In this document: positions 21,946-33,884 of the stretch, piece by piece
Position numbering within the stretch: position 1 is the stretch's first letter
How the letters are laid out: every line of letters begins with the position of its first letter
Assembly: GCA_905221605.1 (NCBI GenBank)
Contig: CAJNDS010002420.1
Location: 284,920-348,919, forward strand
DNA length: 64,000 bases
Reading direction: 5' to 3'
From: Symbiodinium natans
Lineage: Eukaryota; Sar; Dinophyceae; Suessiales; Symbiodiniaceae
The notes under the pieces: model-generated
Databases searched by the model: none
What the model was told of the DNA's origin: nothing
Seen by the model: only the letters and a program-made list of their open reading frames with translations
Program-made: the position numbers and the translations under genes

Positions 21946-23564
21946 CCCGGTATGGGTCTGCGCGGGAGTTGAGGACTTGACGTGCCATTAGACCTAGAAA
22001 CGCCAACGAGGAAGAGACACCCTCCTGCCATGCCCTGCAGAAAGTCATCCCTATGAACCCTGTGAGACCCCTAAACCCTACAAGCGATGTAGAGTTGAGG
22101 GTTGAGGGTTTAGGGTTTAGGGTTTAGGGTTTAGGGTTTAGGGTTTAGGGTTTAGGGTGAGGAATTCTGGGAGAGGGGAGGGACAAGGCAAGTAAGACTC
22201 CAAACTGGTAGACCGCCTGGCGATGGGGCCCTTTCACAGTCCACAGCCTAGAAGAAAGCAAGATGAATATGAACGACTCCCATAGTTGGAAATTGCTGTT
22301 TTGGACTTGTTCAGAAGCAACACCGTCCTGAAGTTGCACGCCTAGATGCTCAGCAGTGTTCTAGAAATCGGTTTGTAAGGGCAACAATGCAGGTTCCACG
22401 TACTGTCAATCTAGGGTAGCCCTCCAACATTAGGTCCTTGTTGGCCCCTATATATGGTCTCGGCGCCCTTTAAATGTCAGAGAGCTACACTATTGCAGCT
22501 TCAGTGCCTCTTTCTCGTCATCCACAGCGACAGCCTGCTGGTGCAAAGGCGGAAACAATACAGTTGCTTACGGCACTGCGAACTCTCCGAAAAACATTCC
22601 TAATCCTCAAACCATGACATAAGAGTATTTCCCAAATTTGGGGTACCCGTTTACTACACAAAATAGAATAGAATCCCCTTAAAGGGGCCTCGAAAAAGAA
22701 CCTGTATATCCCAAGGCCCCTCTACCTGGCACAAGCAAAGTGAAGTCCCGATACGAAGCCCCCGCCCTGCCCGCCTGCTTGGCCGGGCTCTCAGGCAAGC
22801 TCCTCCTGGCGGTTTAGGGTTTAGGGTTTAGGGTTTAGGGTTTAGGGTTTTGTCTCCGCCCCCTCCCTCCCGTCCCCCGCCCCGCACCGTGCTTGAAGTT
22901 TGACACGCTCAAGCCTGAGTCTGAACCACACATACACAAGGCTGCAGCCTTCGAGAAGCAAACTCACTGAAGCTAAACCCTAAGCCCTGAAACTTGAACC
23001 CTTTTGCACCTGGGCCACAAAAAACACAACCCCCCCCCCCCCCCCCCAAAAAAAAAAAAAAAACAGAACTGCCCTGCAAGCCCTGCAGCCCAAAAAAGGA
23101 AAGTGAAGAGGCCGAGGTCCCTAGAAGCCTTTGAAGGTGGCTTGCTTCCACAAGGCCAGCCCTGAAGAAATTTTCAATGCATGTCATGTCAGACCCTAAC
23201 CTTAAAGGCTCTAAGGCCTCTCACTTTCGGGTTTTTGAGCCAAAGGGCATGCTTAAAAAAGGTTTTTGTGCCCAAACAAAGGAATAGGTCAGGGTGGCTT
23301 GCTGCATTAGACGGCATGACAAAGGAGAAGCCGTGCTCAATCTGGCCTCAACAGCAAATCACATAGCGCGATGCATTCCTGTAGAGGCCTCCTGTCAACA
23401 TGCCAAGACCTACAACCCTAGGCCCTGCCACGTGGTACTGTGCCTGCCTCACCTTAACAGCAGGAAATGGAAATTTGCCTTAATCCTCTCAATCATAACT
23501 TCAGAATCCCTAAACCCTAAACCCTAAACCCTAAACCCTAAATCCTAAACCCTAAACCCTAAAC

Positions 23565-23675
23565 CAGCCATCTGCACATGGCCATGGAGATGCAAATGGC
23601 CTCGAACTGAAACCATCCGATCTTGCAGCTGCCGATTGCCTCGGAATCCAGCGTCGTACTGCGCAGGGTGGTCGA
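23565..23675 (-). CDS. candidate exon, telomere-repeat donor
   Basis: 111-nt frame: STTLRSTTLDSEAIGSCKIG then WFQFEAICISMAMCRWL. Donor CTG|GTTTAGGG from the adjoining array. The acceptor (GAG|T) is weak and the exon may start earlier. Unknown function. Confidence 0.38.
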
Positions 23676-23903
23676 CTCGAAGGCAGAGAGCGTTTAGGGA
23701 TGAGGGTTTAGGGTTTAGGGTTTCGGGTTTAGGGTTAGGGTTTAGGTTTTAGGGTTTAGGGTTTAGGGTTTAGGGTTTAGGATGTAGGGTTTAGGGGCTT
23801 AGAACCAACCTCCAACTAGTCCCTAGAGATTGCAGTGTGTATACTCCCAGCAGGGACATCCGAGAATAACTGTTGCAAATGTGCGGGCCTTCTTCAACCC
23901 AGG

Positions 23904-23998
23904 CTTGGCTGCACTCAGGAGGGTAGCTATAAAATAAACTTTTAGCTGCCTTACTAAGAAACCCAATAAACCCCAAAAAGGTAAGGATCTAAAGTTAC
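23904..23998. repeat. dispersed repeat family P, copy 2
   Basis: See 19423-19517; CTTGGCTGCACTCAGGAGGG ... GGTAAGGATCTAAAGTTAC. Confidence 0.92.
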
Positions 23999-24153
23999 GG
24001 TAAAGTACCACAACCCAGAGGATCCCAAAAACCCCCGTTTGTCACTTTAAAGCCACAGAGAAAGAAGTCTTAAGATTCTGGTTTCGGAGGAGGGGTCTCT
24101 AAACCCTGAACCCTAAACGGTAAATAGGTTTGGATCTTCCGGGCCAAGATGTT

Positions 24154-24371
24154 CTAGACCCAAGAGCAACCTAGGAATGAAAGGGCGCCCTTTTTTTTTG
24201 GCTGGAAGGGCCTCTAAGGTAACCTATAAACCTTGAAAAACCCTAAACCCTAAACCCTAAACCCTAAACCCTAAACCCTAAACCCTAAACCCTAAACCCT
24301 AAACCCTAAACCCTAAACCCTAAACCCTAAACCCTAAACAAGGGAAGAAGGGTCTACTGTGGGTCCTAGTG
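24154..24371. mobile_element. family B MITE holding a CCCTAAA array
   Basis: AGACCCAAGAGCAACCTAGG at one end and TCTACTGTGGGTCCTAGT at the other. Between them, 24239-24338 is a pure CCCTAAA array of about 14 units that other family B copies lack. Confidence 0.85.
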
Positions 24372-24492
24372 TTCCGGAAGGGGGGGGGGGGGGGGTCCCT
24401 CTAGAAGCCCCCACTTACTGTATCTTCACATACCTTCACCTAAACCCTGAACCCAAGCCCCAAACTCTGAACCCCAAGAGAAAACAACAAGG

Positions 24493-24701
24493 GACACACA
24501 CACACACACACACACACAGCCACACAGAGACACACACAGAGACACACACACACACACACAGAGACACACAGAGACACACACAGAGACACACAAAGAGACA
24601 CACAGAGACACACAGAGAGACACACACAGAGACACACAGAGACACACAGAGACACACACAGAGACACACCCACCCACACACACACACACACACAAAAAAA
24701 A
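24493..24701. repeat. CACA/GAGACACA microsatellite
   Basis: About 200 bp of (CA)n interrupted by GAGA; ends in an A run. All overlapping long frames are artefacts. Confidence 0.98.
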
Positions 24702-26013
24702 AAAAAACTCCCAGCCCTGAGTTTAAGGTTTAGGGTGTAGGGTGAAGGGTGTAGAGTCCTGAACGCTATTCTTGCTTCAATGCTTTTAGCAAGATAGGGC
24801 CCTACAACCTAAACCCTGCACCCTAAACCCTAAACGCCTCCTAAACCCTAAACCCTGAACCCTGAACCCTGAACCCTGAACCCTAAACCCTAAACCCTAA
24901 ACCCTAAACCCTAAACTTCTAAACCCTAAACCCTAAACCCTAAACCCGAAACGAAGAACCATGGGGAAAGGGCACCACTGCGGATCTGAGGAATCCAAGG
25001 CTGCTGCCGACCCGGGAGTAAGGACTTGTCCTGCTGGGCTTTAGGGGGTTTAGGGTTTTGGGCTTAGGGTTTAGGGGTTTAGGGGTTTAGGGTTTAGGGC
25101 TCAGGGCTTTGGGTTTAGGGTGCTGGGCTTCGGGCTGAGGGTTTAGGGCTTAGGGTTTTTGGGCTCAGGGTTTAGGGCTCAGGGTTTAGGGGGAGGTTCA
25201 GGTCTAGGGGGGGGTTACGGCTCAGGGTGCTGGAGGTCGGGTGGCTTAGAACAAAACATATACCAATCTACGTATATATATATATATGTATATCTATTTC
25301 TTTATCCAATTTGTTTATCTATTCATATATATATATATAGGTATATATTCTCATATAGGATCTACGTATACATGTGTAATTATGTATATTATGTGTATAT
25401 ACATATATAAATCCCAGGCCTGCAACCCCTGACCCGAAACAGCCCTCAGATGCAAAGATGGCTAAGGCTTAGGGACTATAGGGCTTCCCCGAAGCTCAGG
25501 CAGCGTGACCAACAGACACGCGACAGCGTCCCGCTGGTAGTCTGCATAAGGGTCGCCACGCGAGAAGTGAGACCTGAGAGTGGGTGGTCCTTTGAGTTTG
25601 AACGGATTCTGCAAGCTTCGGGCTCTAGATTGGGCCATTACGTGTCGAACGGTGGAAATTTTCCGGAATGTGGGCACTGTGTGTGAGGATGCGTGCTTCT
25701 TGCTTTGTGAGCCCACGTCTTATTTATGGATCCTACATCAAGAGGAGCTGCCATGGCAGCAGTCGTCTTATAAGAAGAAGCAGGGCAACGGCCGTAGGCA
25801 CCAAGCCCTGTAAATCCTAAATGGAGCCAACCCTTTGGCTCAAGCTAGCCCAAAAAACCTTCAATAGTATAGACGCTGGGCCACAAGACTATAGAACTGG
25901 AGCCCTCTGTGCCTTTTTGGGAGTACGGGTGAGGGTGAGTAGTGGTTCCTGCTATCACCCCCAGATGGATCGACCGCTGCTGCTGACTACACTGCCCTGG
26001 ACCGAGCTTTGTC

Positions 26014-26131
26014 GAGACCCAGGAGTAACCTAGGAATAAAAAGGGGTTTAGGGTTTAGGGTTTAGGGTTGGGGAATTTATGTGAACCCCCACCCTAAAAA
26101 ATGGACATAAGGACATACTCCGGGTCCTGGT
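26014..26131. mobile_element. family B MITE holding TTTAGGG units
   Basis: GAGACCCAGGAGTAACCTAG...TACTCCGGGTCCTGG, with three TTTAGGG units at about 26045-26068. Confidence 0.8.
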
Positions 26132-26965
26132 TGTGTTAAGAATGGTTACGAAGCCAACAAAAGTTGATCCTTGAAATTTCAAAACAAACCCTAAAAACCC
26201 TAAACTTGAGCTGCTCCCCCTTTTTCTAACAGTCCTGCAAAGGGATTCGAGTAACCCGAAAGGTTGCAGAGGGCTGAGTTTAGGGTTTAGGGTTTAGGGT
26301 TTGGGGTTTGGGTTTAGGGTTTAGGGTTTAGGGTTTAGGGTTTAGGGTTTAGGGTTTTGGGATTAGGGTTTAGGGTTTAGGGTTGGATAGCGTGGGAGCC
26401 TGAGGTTCAGGGGTTAAAGTTTAGGGTTCAGGGTTTAGGGCTTAGGGTGGAGGGCATAGACTTTTTAACAACATTGAAGGTTACAGTTTATAGGTGTTCG
26501 GACTTCTGAGGGCTTAGGAGAAAGCCTGCGTCGTTGGATTGTGACATGTTTGCCAGAGCCCCCCATGCTTAAGCTGGGATCAAGAAACAAGACAAGACCC
26601 ACGCGACACACCAGAAACCACAAAACCCCACAAAACCCTAAACCCTAAACCCTAAACCCTAAACCCCGGGGTGCACACCACAGGGGGGCGCCGATGTGGG
26701 CCAAGTGCTGAACCTCCCGGCCTCAAAGAGCGGGGAAGCTAAATGGTCTAAACGGGTCGAAAGGGTCTGAAAGGGTCTAAAGGGTCTAAGGGGTCCTACG
26801 GGTTTAGGGTGTTGGGTGGGTTCAGGGTTTAGGGCTTAGGGCTTAAAGGCCTTACAGGCATCGAGTTCTTGTGTTCCAAGACCCGAGTTATCAGGTCCCT
26901 GAGAGTATAGCCTTAAAGGGGTTCAGCCCTTCAAGACCTGAACCCTAAAATTTGGCCCTAAACCC

Positions 26966-27065
26966 TAGATTCAAAACCCTTCAAAACCCTTCAAAACCCT
27001 TCGAAACCCTTCAAAACCCTTCAAAACCCTTCAAAACCCTTCAAACCCTTAACCCTGAACCCTTC
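26966..27065 (-). repeat. CCCTTCAAAA 10-mer array
   Basis: About eight copies of AACCCTTCAA with length variants. Confidence 0.9.
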
Positions 27066-27631
27066 AAACCCTGAACCCTAACCATTGCACCGTTGCCGGG
27101 GAGGCGGCTTTGCTGTGTCAGTCGCGCTTCCTTCTCGTTCCGCCTTGGGACCCAATCTCGCGCTCTCTCTCTCTCTCTCACTCGGGTTTAGGGTTTAGGG
27201 TTTAGGGTTTGGGGTTTAGGGTTTAGGGCTTAGGATTTGGGGTTTAGGGTGCAGCGTGTAGGGGTACATCCCCTGCGCACGTAGCCCATCATTTCCAGCA
27301 AACCTACCTTGCCTCACTCCCGCTTAAGGACCATTCTAGCTACTCCTGGTCTCTCGAGGCTGCTGTGGGCAGGATACCCAACTGCGCTGAAAATAAATCC
27401 GCACGGTCATGCCAGTGTGGTGCATACTTAGAGTTCGTGGGAGCTTAAGGTTTCAGCTTTTTCACGAGAACCCAATTGCGATCTGGTTTCTTCAGTCATG
27501 CATCGCAAAGGACTTTGGGAAGCTACGGTTTGGTGTTTCAAGGGTTTAGGGTTTATTTTAAGGGTTTAGGGCCTTAGGGTTCCAAGATTCTGCACCAACG
27601 CTAGAATGGCTAAGCGGCTGCGGATGGAAAC

Positions 27632-27751
27632 CTCTCGGCTTAGGCAGGCGCTTGTTGCGTAGGTGCAGCACGCGGAGGGGATCTAAGTCGACACCTTGGC
27701 TCCGCGGGAAGATCCGCGGGTAGGTGGCCAAGAACCAGGCATGTAGTCGGG
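27632..27751 (-). CDS. candidate exon, unrecognised
   Basis: A 120-nt frame within a larger open frame (27558-27809) reads RLHAWFLATYPRIFPRSQGV then DLDPLRVLHLRNKRLPKPR. It is preceded by a pyrimidine-rich CCCCCTAACCTGCTCAG and followed by G|GTTTCC. Composition is protein-like. Acceptor is AG|C. Function unknown. Confidence 0.45.
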
Positions 27752-27790
27752 CTGAGCAGGTTAGGGGGCTTATCGGCAAAGGGGCAAATC

Positions 27791-27912
27791 TTGGTAGCGC
27801 AGGAACCATATTCTAATACTTCAATAAGGGTACCTGTTTCATTTGGGGTTGGTTACGTTAAAGGGAACCTAGAATCAAAAAAAGGGGCAAAAGCGTACCA
27901 CCGGGCTACCAA
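27791..27912. mobile_element. family C MITE
   Basis: TTGGTAGCGCAGGAACC...GCGTACCACCGGGCTACCAA, core TTTGGGGTTGGTTACGTTAA. Confidence 0.75.
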
Positions 27913-28665
27913 TTAAGAATCACGAACCCAATCTTAATAGGGGTTGATGCATGGCGAGGATGGGCTGGAGTCTGCAAAGACCCTAAACCCTAAACCGTAA
28001 ACCCTAAACCCTAAACCCTAAACCCTAAACAGATGGGGCGGATCCCGTGGGGTTCTGGCGATGAGAACCGACTACAGGGCTGAGGCCTCACCCTAAATCC
28101 CAAACCCCAAACCCCAAACCCCAAACCCTAAACCCTAAACCCTAAACCCTAAACCCTAAACCCTAAACCCTAACCGCCCCCCCCCCCCCCCCCCCCCACC
28201 CCCGACCCCATTAGAGTTGTAAGGGGTGCCCTTCGCAAACGGCGGGTGACCAGGATCCTCCTGAGCACCGGAACCCCAAAACCCTGAACGCTGAGGATCC
28301 TATAGACCCTGGGAAGGCGTTCCAAGCCCTAAGAACCCTAAACGAAACCCTAAACCCTAAACCCTAAACCCGAAACCCTAAACCCTAAACCCCCTAAACC
28401 CTAAACCCCCTAAACCCTAAACCCTAAACCCTAAACCCGAAACCCTGGGCTCCATCAGCTGGCTCAGGTTGCTTCGACACTAGATCGACGGCAGCTCTGA
28501 ACTCCCTAACCCTAAACCCTAAACCCTAAACCCTAAACCCTAAACCCTAAACCCCACACCCTAAACCCTAAACCCTAAACCCTGAACCCTAAACCCTAAA
28601 CCCTGAACCCTAAACCCTGAACCCTATCAATACTATAAACCCCATACACCCCATATTAGGGGGAC

Positions 28666-28776
28666 CGGCATGTGCTGGGTCCTCTGACGCTCTTTCGCCT
28701 CGCGACGGGCGAACTGCATGGCGATCCTCCGAGAGAAGGTGGTTGTGCGGTGCTTTGCACAAAAGCGTCGCCCCTT
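28666..28776 (-). CDS. candidate exon, unrecognised basic helical segment
   Basis: 111-nt frame in phase 0: KGRRFCAKHRTTTFSRRIAM then QFARREAKERQRTQHMP. Strongly basic, helical. Acceptor CCCTAG|A, donor CCG|GTCCCC. Unknown function. Confidence 0.4.
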
Positions 28777-29727
28777 CTAGGGCTCAGAGAGTTTAGGGCG
28801 TCTAGTCCATGGGGTTCAACGCTTGTCCCTGTGCTCTAAACGCTAAACCCTTCACCCTCCGGGGCCGACGTGGTTGAAAATGGTGGCTTTCAAGCAGGTT
28901 TGTGGTTCATAAGGTTTATGGGGTTGCGAGGGTTGATATGGTCTATAGGGTTTACATAGGGTCTAGATAGGGTTGATAGGGCTTTGGGGCAAGCAGCGTC
29001 CTGCTCAGACTGTAGTGCCCAGGCAACTCACTGAAATTCTTGGGTTCAGGGCCATATCACCTCAGGACCCCAGGCTTCCGTGTGCGCAAGGGTTTAGGGT
29101 TTAGGGTTTAGGGTTTAGGGTTTAGGGTTTAGGGTTTATGGTTTAGGGTTTAGGGCGTGGACGCCCTTGTTCATGGCGCTCTCCTCCCTGTTTCCGGTGT
29201 TGCTTAGGACATTCGGTCGTTTGGGGAGGAGCAGTACGCAGGTTCATGCGTTAGGGTCAGTAGGCAAGGACGTGGGGGGGGGTTGGGGGGGAGGGTGGAG
29301 GGGACCTGAAGTGGGGGCCTGTGTTTTTGCCCGAAGTTGTAGTGGAGACACAAAGTGGGCCCAGAGGCTCATACTTTAGACTGAAGACAGATGACACCCC
29401 CTCACATCCTACATAGGCATTGCAAGGTGTTGGGAGGTACCCTTGAGTCCTGCGCCCAGCTTGCGTCCGCGGAGGACACTGATGTGGAGTTGGGCTGCTG
29501 GGCACTGCAGGGTTTACGGCTTGGGCTGGCTACGAAACGCGGGTTTCCGATAATGGGGGTACCCTCCTTGGGGTCCTTGTGAAGGGGATAACTGCTATGT
29601 GTGGGTGTACCCATACTAAAGGAAACCCCCATGTCTCCAACAAGGAGTCTGTTCAGATCTAGCGGCTAGCTGGGTGCTCATCATCGCAGAGGTGGCTTGT
29701 AGGCTTGAGGGCTTAAGGCTTTTCTTC

Positions 29728-29828
29728 GTTGTCCAATAACTTGTGGGATTTCAAGGTTAACCTTTGGGATTCTAAGAGGGATTATACGACCCCAAAAAGG
29801 TTGAAGGTTACCTACTCTACTACTAGGT
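29728..29828. repeat. dispersed repeat family Q, copy 2
   Basis: See 19610-19709. Confidence 0.8.
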
Positions 29829-29893
29829 TTTCATGTGCTATTGTAGTAGGCTGCAGCTGTGAGCCAACAGACATGGCAGTTCACCGAGAAAAC

Positions 29894-30042
29894 CTGAGAG
29901 GCAGTGAAGGATCCAGGGTTTGCAGGCATGGCACGCGTATCATGCACCAAGAGCTCCCTTATAAGCCGACTTTGAGCTACGCCAGCGGCAAACATTAGAG
30001 CCATCAAGAACGTGCGCGCGCTGCGCTGGCATCGAAAGTGTT
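29894..30042 (-). CDS. candidate exon, unrecognised
   Basis: 149-nt frame: HFRCQRSARTFLMALMFAAG then VAQSRLIRELLVHDTRAMPA. One possible membrane or buried helix. Acceptor TTTGGTCGCAG|AA, donor CAG|GTTTTC. No family recognised. The minus frame stays open beyond both ends, so limits rest on the splice sites. Confidence 0.4.
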
Positions 30043-30227
30043 CTGCGACCAAATGAAGATCCTGTGCTCTCTGAGTCCTGAGCCCCGGGTTTAGGCTTTA
30101 GGGTTTAGGGTTCAGACTCGATCTGCGAGCTCATGAAGGGCTGAGAGTCTCAAGGGGCATCAGTCGTGTTTACATGGGTTTAGGGTTTATGTGTACGTAG
30201 GGTTTAGGGTTTAGGGCGATGGCCCAT

Positions 30228-30330
30228 TACGACAGTAAGAGACCCCAAATATAGACCCCCAAATAGCAGGATCGCCCTTACATAAGGACCCCAAGAAGGT
30301 AATTACCCCTGATATCGTAAGCCTCCATGA
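30228..30330. mobile_element. family F MITE
   Basis: GACAGTAAGAGACCCCAAAT...GGTAATTACCCCTGATATCG. Its end is a GC donor-like site for the minus frame GTLSRPWVEHLGTDVYKVPC (30325-30437). Confidence 0.65.
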
Positions 30331-31827
30331 TGGGTCAGCAGGGCCATATGGCGCGGCTCTGAAATTTGCGGAGCAGGGAACTTTGTAAACATCTGTGCCC
30401 AGATGCTCGACCCATGGCCGAGAGAGGGTGCCCTAAGCCCCAAAAGCCTAAGCCCTGCCCCTAATGCCCAAGCCCCGAATCCTAAACGGCATAGAAGAAC
30501 GACATCCTAAAACTTGGATGAGCTCTGCGTTTGTTCTGGGCTTGGGGTTGAGGTTTAGGGTTTAGGGCCCATGTTGGCACGAGTATGGCAGACCTTCTTG
30601 ACTTTGGTTTTAGGGTTTATAGGGTTTCAGGTGATCTTACTACACCCCGAAAGCATCTCCCCAATGACGTTGTGAACGAGGAGGTAAAGACCCGAAACCC
30701 TAAACCCTAAACCCTAGTCCTCCTTGCTAAAGAGGCTGGCGAGCTCCGATTCCACAGCGCGTATCTGGCGCAGCTGGTATGTGGTCATGTCGGGTTTAGG
30801 GGTTTAGGGGTTTAGGGGTTTAGGGGTTTAGGGGTTTAGGGGTTTAGGGGTTAGGGTTTAGGGTTTAGGGTTTAGGGTTTAGGGTTTAGAGTTTACATCT
30901 AGCTATGTAGAACTTTTTGGGGGTAATATACGAAAATCCCCTAGAACTGAACCAAAAACAATCTACATTAGAGCCTTCAGGTAGGGTTTAGGGTTGAGGG
31001 TTCAGGGTTCGGGGTGTCGGGTGGGGGACCATGGGTCTCATAAGCTTCAGGATTAAACCCGAAACCTTAAACCTTAAACCCTAAGCCCTAAACCACGACC
31101 CATTTTGATCCTTCGCTGAAGCGTCATCCGCCGGGCTTGCGTCACTCGATGTCCGGCACAACGCCTCAGCTTTAGTCTTTAGGGTTTATAGACTTGCTAC
31201 AGGCTTTGGTTTAGGGTTTAGGGTTTAGGGTTTAGGGTTTAGGGTTTAGGGTTTAGGGTCTAGGGTTTAGGGTTTAGGGTTTAGGGTTTAGGGTTTAGGG
31301 TTTAGGGTTTAGGGTTAGGGTTTAGGGTGCTTGTGTTCTTTACAGGGCTCCTGGGGCTTCTGGGATTGAGTTTAGGGTTCAGGGCTTTGTGTGTGTGTGT
31401 GTGTCAGCTCGCGGCAAGCTGCAACTTCCTCAAGTCCCCTTTGGGTTTAGGGTTTAGGGTTTAGGGTTTAGGGTTTAGGGTTTAGGGTTTAGGGTTTAGG
31501 GTTTAGGGTTTAGGGTTTAGGGTTTAGGGTTTGAAGAAAATCTGCTCCTGACTCCATGCACAAACCTGATTGCTAGATCAGAGGTTGCCATGGCGGCTTT
31601 AAAAAAAAAAACTCGCACTACACGCCCAGAATCCTATACTCCATCTTAACCCCATTCAGCATTCTGCATTCTAACGAGTCCTACGTTGCTTAAGTTGGAG
31701 TTACCCATCTGGGTTCGGAAGCTTACCTCCTTGTTCTGATGTCAGCATGGCCTGGGCGCGAACCCAACACCAGGGTTTAGGGTTTAGGGTTTAGGGTTTA
31801 AAGCTTAGGGTCTAGGGTTTAGGGTAC

Positions 31828-31930
31828 CATTTCAACACCAGGACACCGCAATTGGCAATAATCGCCTTCTGCGTGGGGCGCCCAGAGCCAGTGCCTTCGC
31901 TACCCGAAGGGTCCACCGAGTCTTGCTTTG
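31828..31930 (-). CDS. candidate exon, unrecognised
   Basis: 103-nt frame: KQDSVDPSGSEGTGSGRPTQ then KAIIANCGVLVLKW. Acceptor TTTTGGGCCACAG, donor TG|GTACCC. It sits between two TTTAGGG arrays. Unknown function. Confidence 0.4.
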
Positions 31931-32901
31931 CTGTGGCCCAAAAGGTTTAGGGTTTAGGGTTTAGGGTTTAGGGTTTAGGGTTTATAAAGGGTTTAGGGTT
32001 TAGGCTTTAGGGAGACCCATTTCAAACATATGCTGGGCATTGGCTCATGCACTTCTATTGATAGTTGTACTTTTCGTTCCTGGCAGAAAGATGATTTTAG
32101 GAGCATTGCGACTATAGCATGTGCCATCTTGACAGAGCCGCTTCTGGCACAGTGCGCCTTCTAATGCCTTCTTAAGTGTTAGGGTTTAGGGTTTAGGGTT
32201 TGGATGTAGGGTTAGGGTTTAGGGTTTGGATGCAGGGTTTGGAGTTTTAGGGTTTAGGGTTTACGGAGCCACCCAGCACATTCCAAGACATCAGAAGGAA
32301 ACCCAAAGCCAGACCTGGAAGCCCCGATGTACCACAGAGGCTTTAGGCCGTTTCAGGCTTAAAGGCTTCGGGTTGTTTCGGAATGTTCGTAATTGCCGTA
32401 AGATAAACCCTAAACCCTAAACCCTAGACCCTTTTTTGGGGCTGGCGACTGTCGAATGGGACCTTGAACCAAGAAAAGGGAAACAAAAATGGTACCGCTG
32501 GGCTACCCAGACCCTAAACCCTAAAGTCCTAAACCCTAAATCCCTAGACCCTGAACCGCAAAATCCTAAAATCCTAAACCCTAAGCCCTAAAACCCTAAA
32601 CCCTGAACCCAAAAATCTGAAAGCCCCAAATCCTAAAACCCTAAAACCCTAAAACCCTAAAACCCTAAAACCCTAAAACCCTAAAACCCTAGACCCCAAA
32701 CCCAAAGCTACCAAGGGATCGCTTGCACCCAGGTTCTTGAACAGAATCCTAAACCCTAAACCCTAAACCCTAAACCCTGAATAAAGGGCCTACTCTGGGT
32801 CCTCGTGCTGTACTCAGGTTCCTGAACAGCCATTAAACCCTAGACCCTAAACCCTAAACCCTAAACCCTTAACCCTAAACCCCAAACCCTAAACCCTAAA
32901 C

Positions 32902-33003
32902 CCTTAACCAGTTCCTGAACAGCAACCGCGTCAACCTCTTCCAGGCCAGGCAAGCTGCCATGAGACTCGAGAGCTTTGACCACCTGCTCTCCTGGCTCTG
33001 GGG
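32902..33003 (-). CDS. candidate exon ending on a telomere-like donor
   Basis: 102-nt frame: PEPGEQVVKALESHGSLPGL then EEVDAVAVQELVK, clearly amphipathic. Acceptor CCCTACAG; donor G|GTTTAGGG formed by the adjacent array. The plus strand of the same segment is also open (FLNSNRVNLFQARQAAMRLE), so strand is not certain. Confidence 0.4.
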
Positions 33004-33884
33004 CTGTAGGGTTTAGGGTTTAGGGTTTAGGGCTTAGGGTTTAGGGTTTAGGGCTTAGGAACATTCAGGTTGTAGGGGTTTAGGGCCATAGGGTAGTGCT
33101 TCGGGTTGCAGGATTTGAGATTGGCAGGGCTGGTGATCATAAGGAGAACAGGCCAACTCCCTCGTGCGCAGGAGCAGAAACGACTTCATGTCGAACGTTA
33201 AAGCAGTTGAGCCCTTGCCAGCTGCTTGTCTTCCTTCATTGTTTCCTTCTCTCTCGCAACTGGTGTGCTTGAGCCCAAGCCCTCACAGCATCACTTTCAC
33301 AGAAATCGAGCTCATTATCGACCCTAAACCCTAAACCCTAAACCCTAAAGCCTAAACCCTAAAGCCTAAACCCTAAACCCCAAACCCTAAACCCTAAACC
33401 CTAAACCCGACCTCCAGTTGCTGCGGTTTATGGGGCCCACGAAAACACTCCATGTTCTGCTGCTTACAGTCTTCCGAAGGCCTCCTCAGCCCCTGCCCAC
33501 ATCTCCGGTTGCCTTATTACACCCTAAACCCCAATCCTAAACAGTACAACCTAAACCCTAAACCCTAAACCCTAAACCCTAAACCGCACACACACACAGA
33601 CAGAGAGACAGGGTTTAGGGTTCAGGTTAGGGTGTAGGGTTTAGGGTTAAGGGGTTTGAGTTTTATGGGTTTGCGCATTTACGGGTTTAGGGGTTTAGTT
33701 CAAACCTTCCCGGCACAAACGCCAAGACTACAAAACATGCCCCATCCTGTAGGAAGAGCCGCACCCACTTCCCTAAAAGTCCATGTATCTATGAAGTATA
33801 TACCTGGGCCCTAAAGCTACTAAATAGGGACCCCTTGAAGGCCCAGATACATACTATATAAACCCCAAACCCTAAACCCTAAAC

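Noticed and set aside
24359-24733. Open frames of 80-125 codons on both strands
   Set aside because: Translations of the CA/GAGACACA microsatellite (Thr-His or Cys-Val strings).
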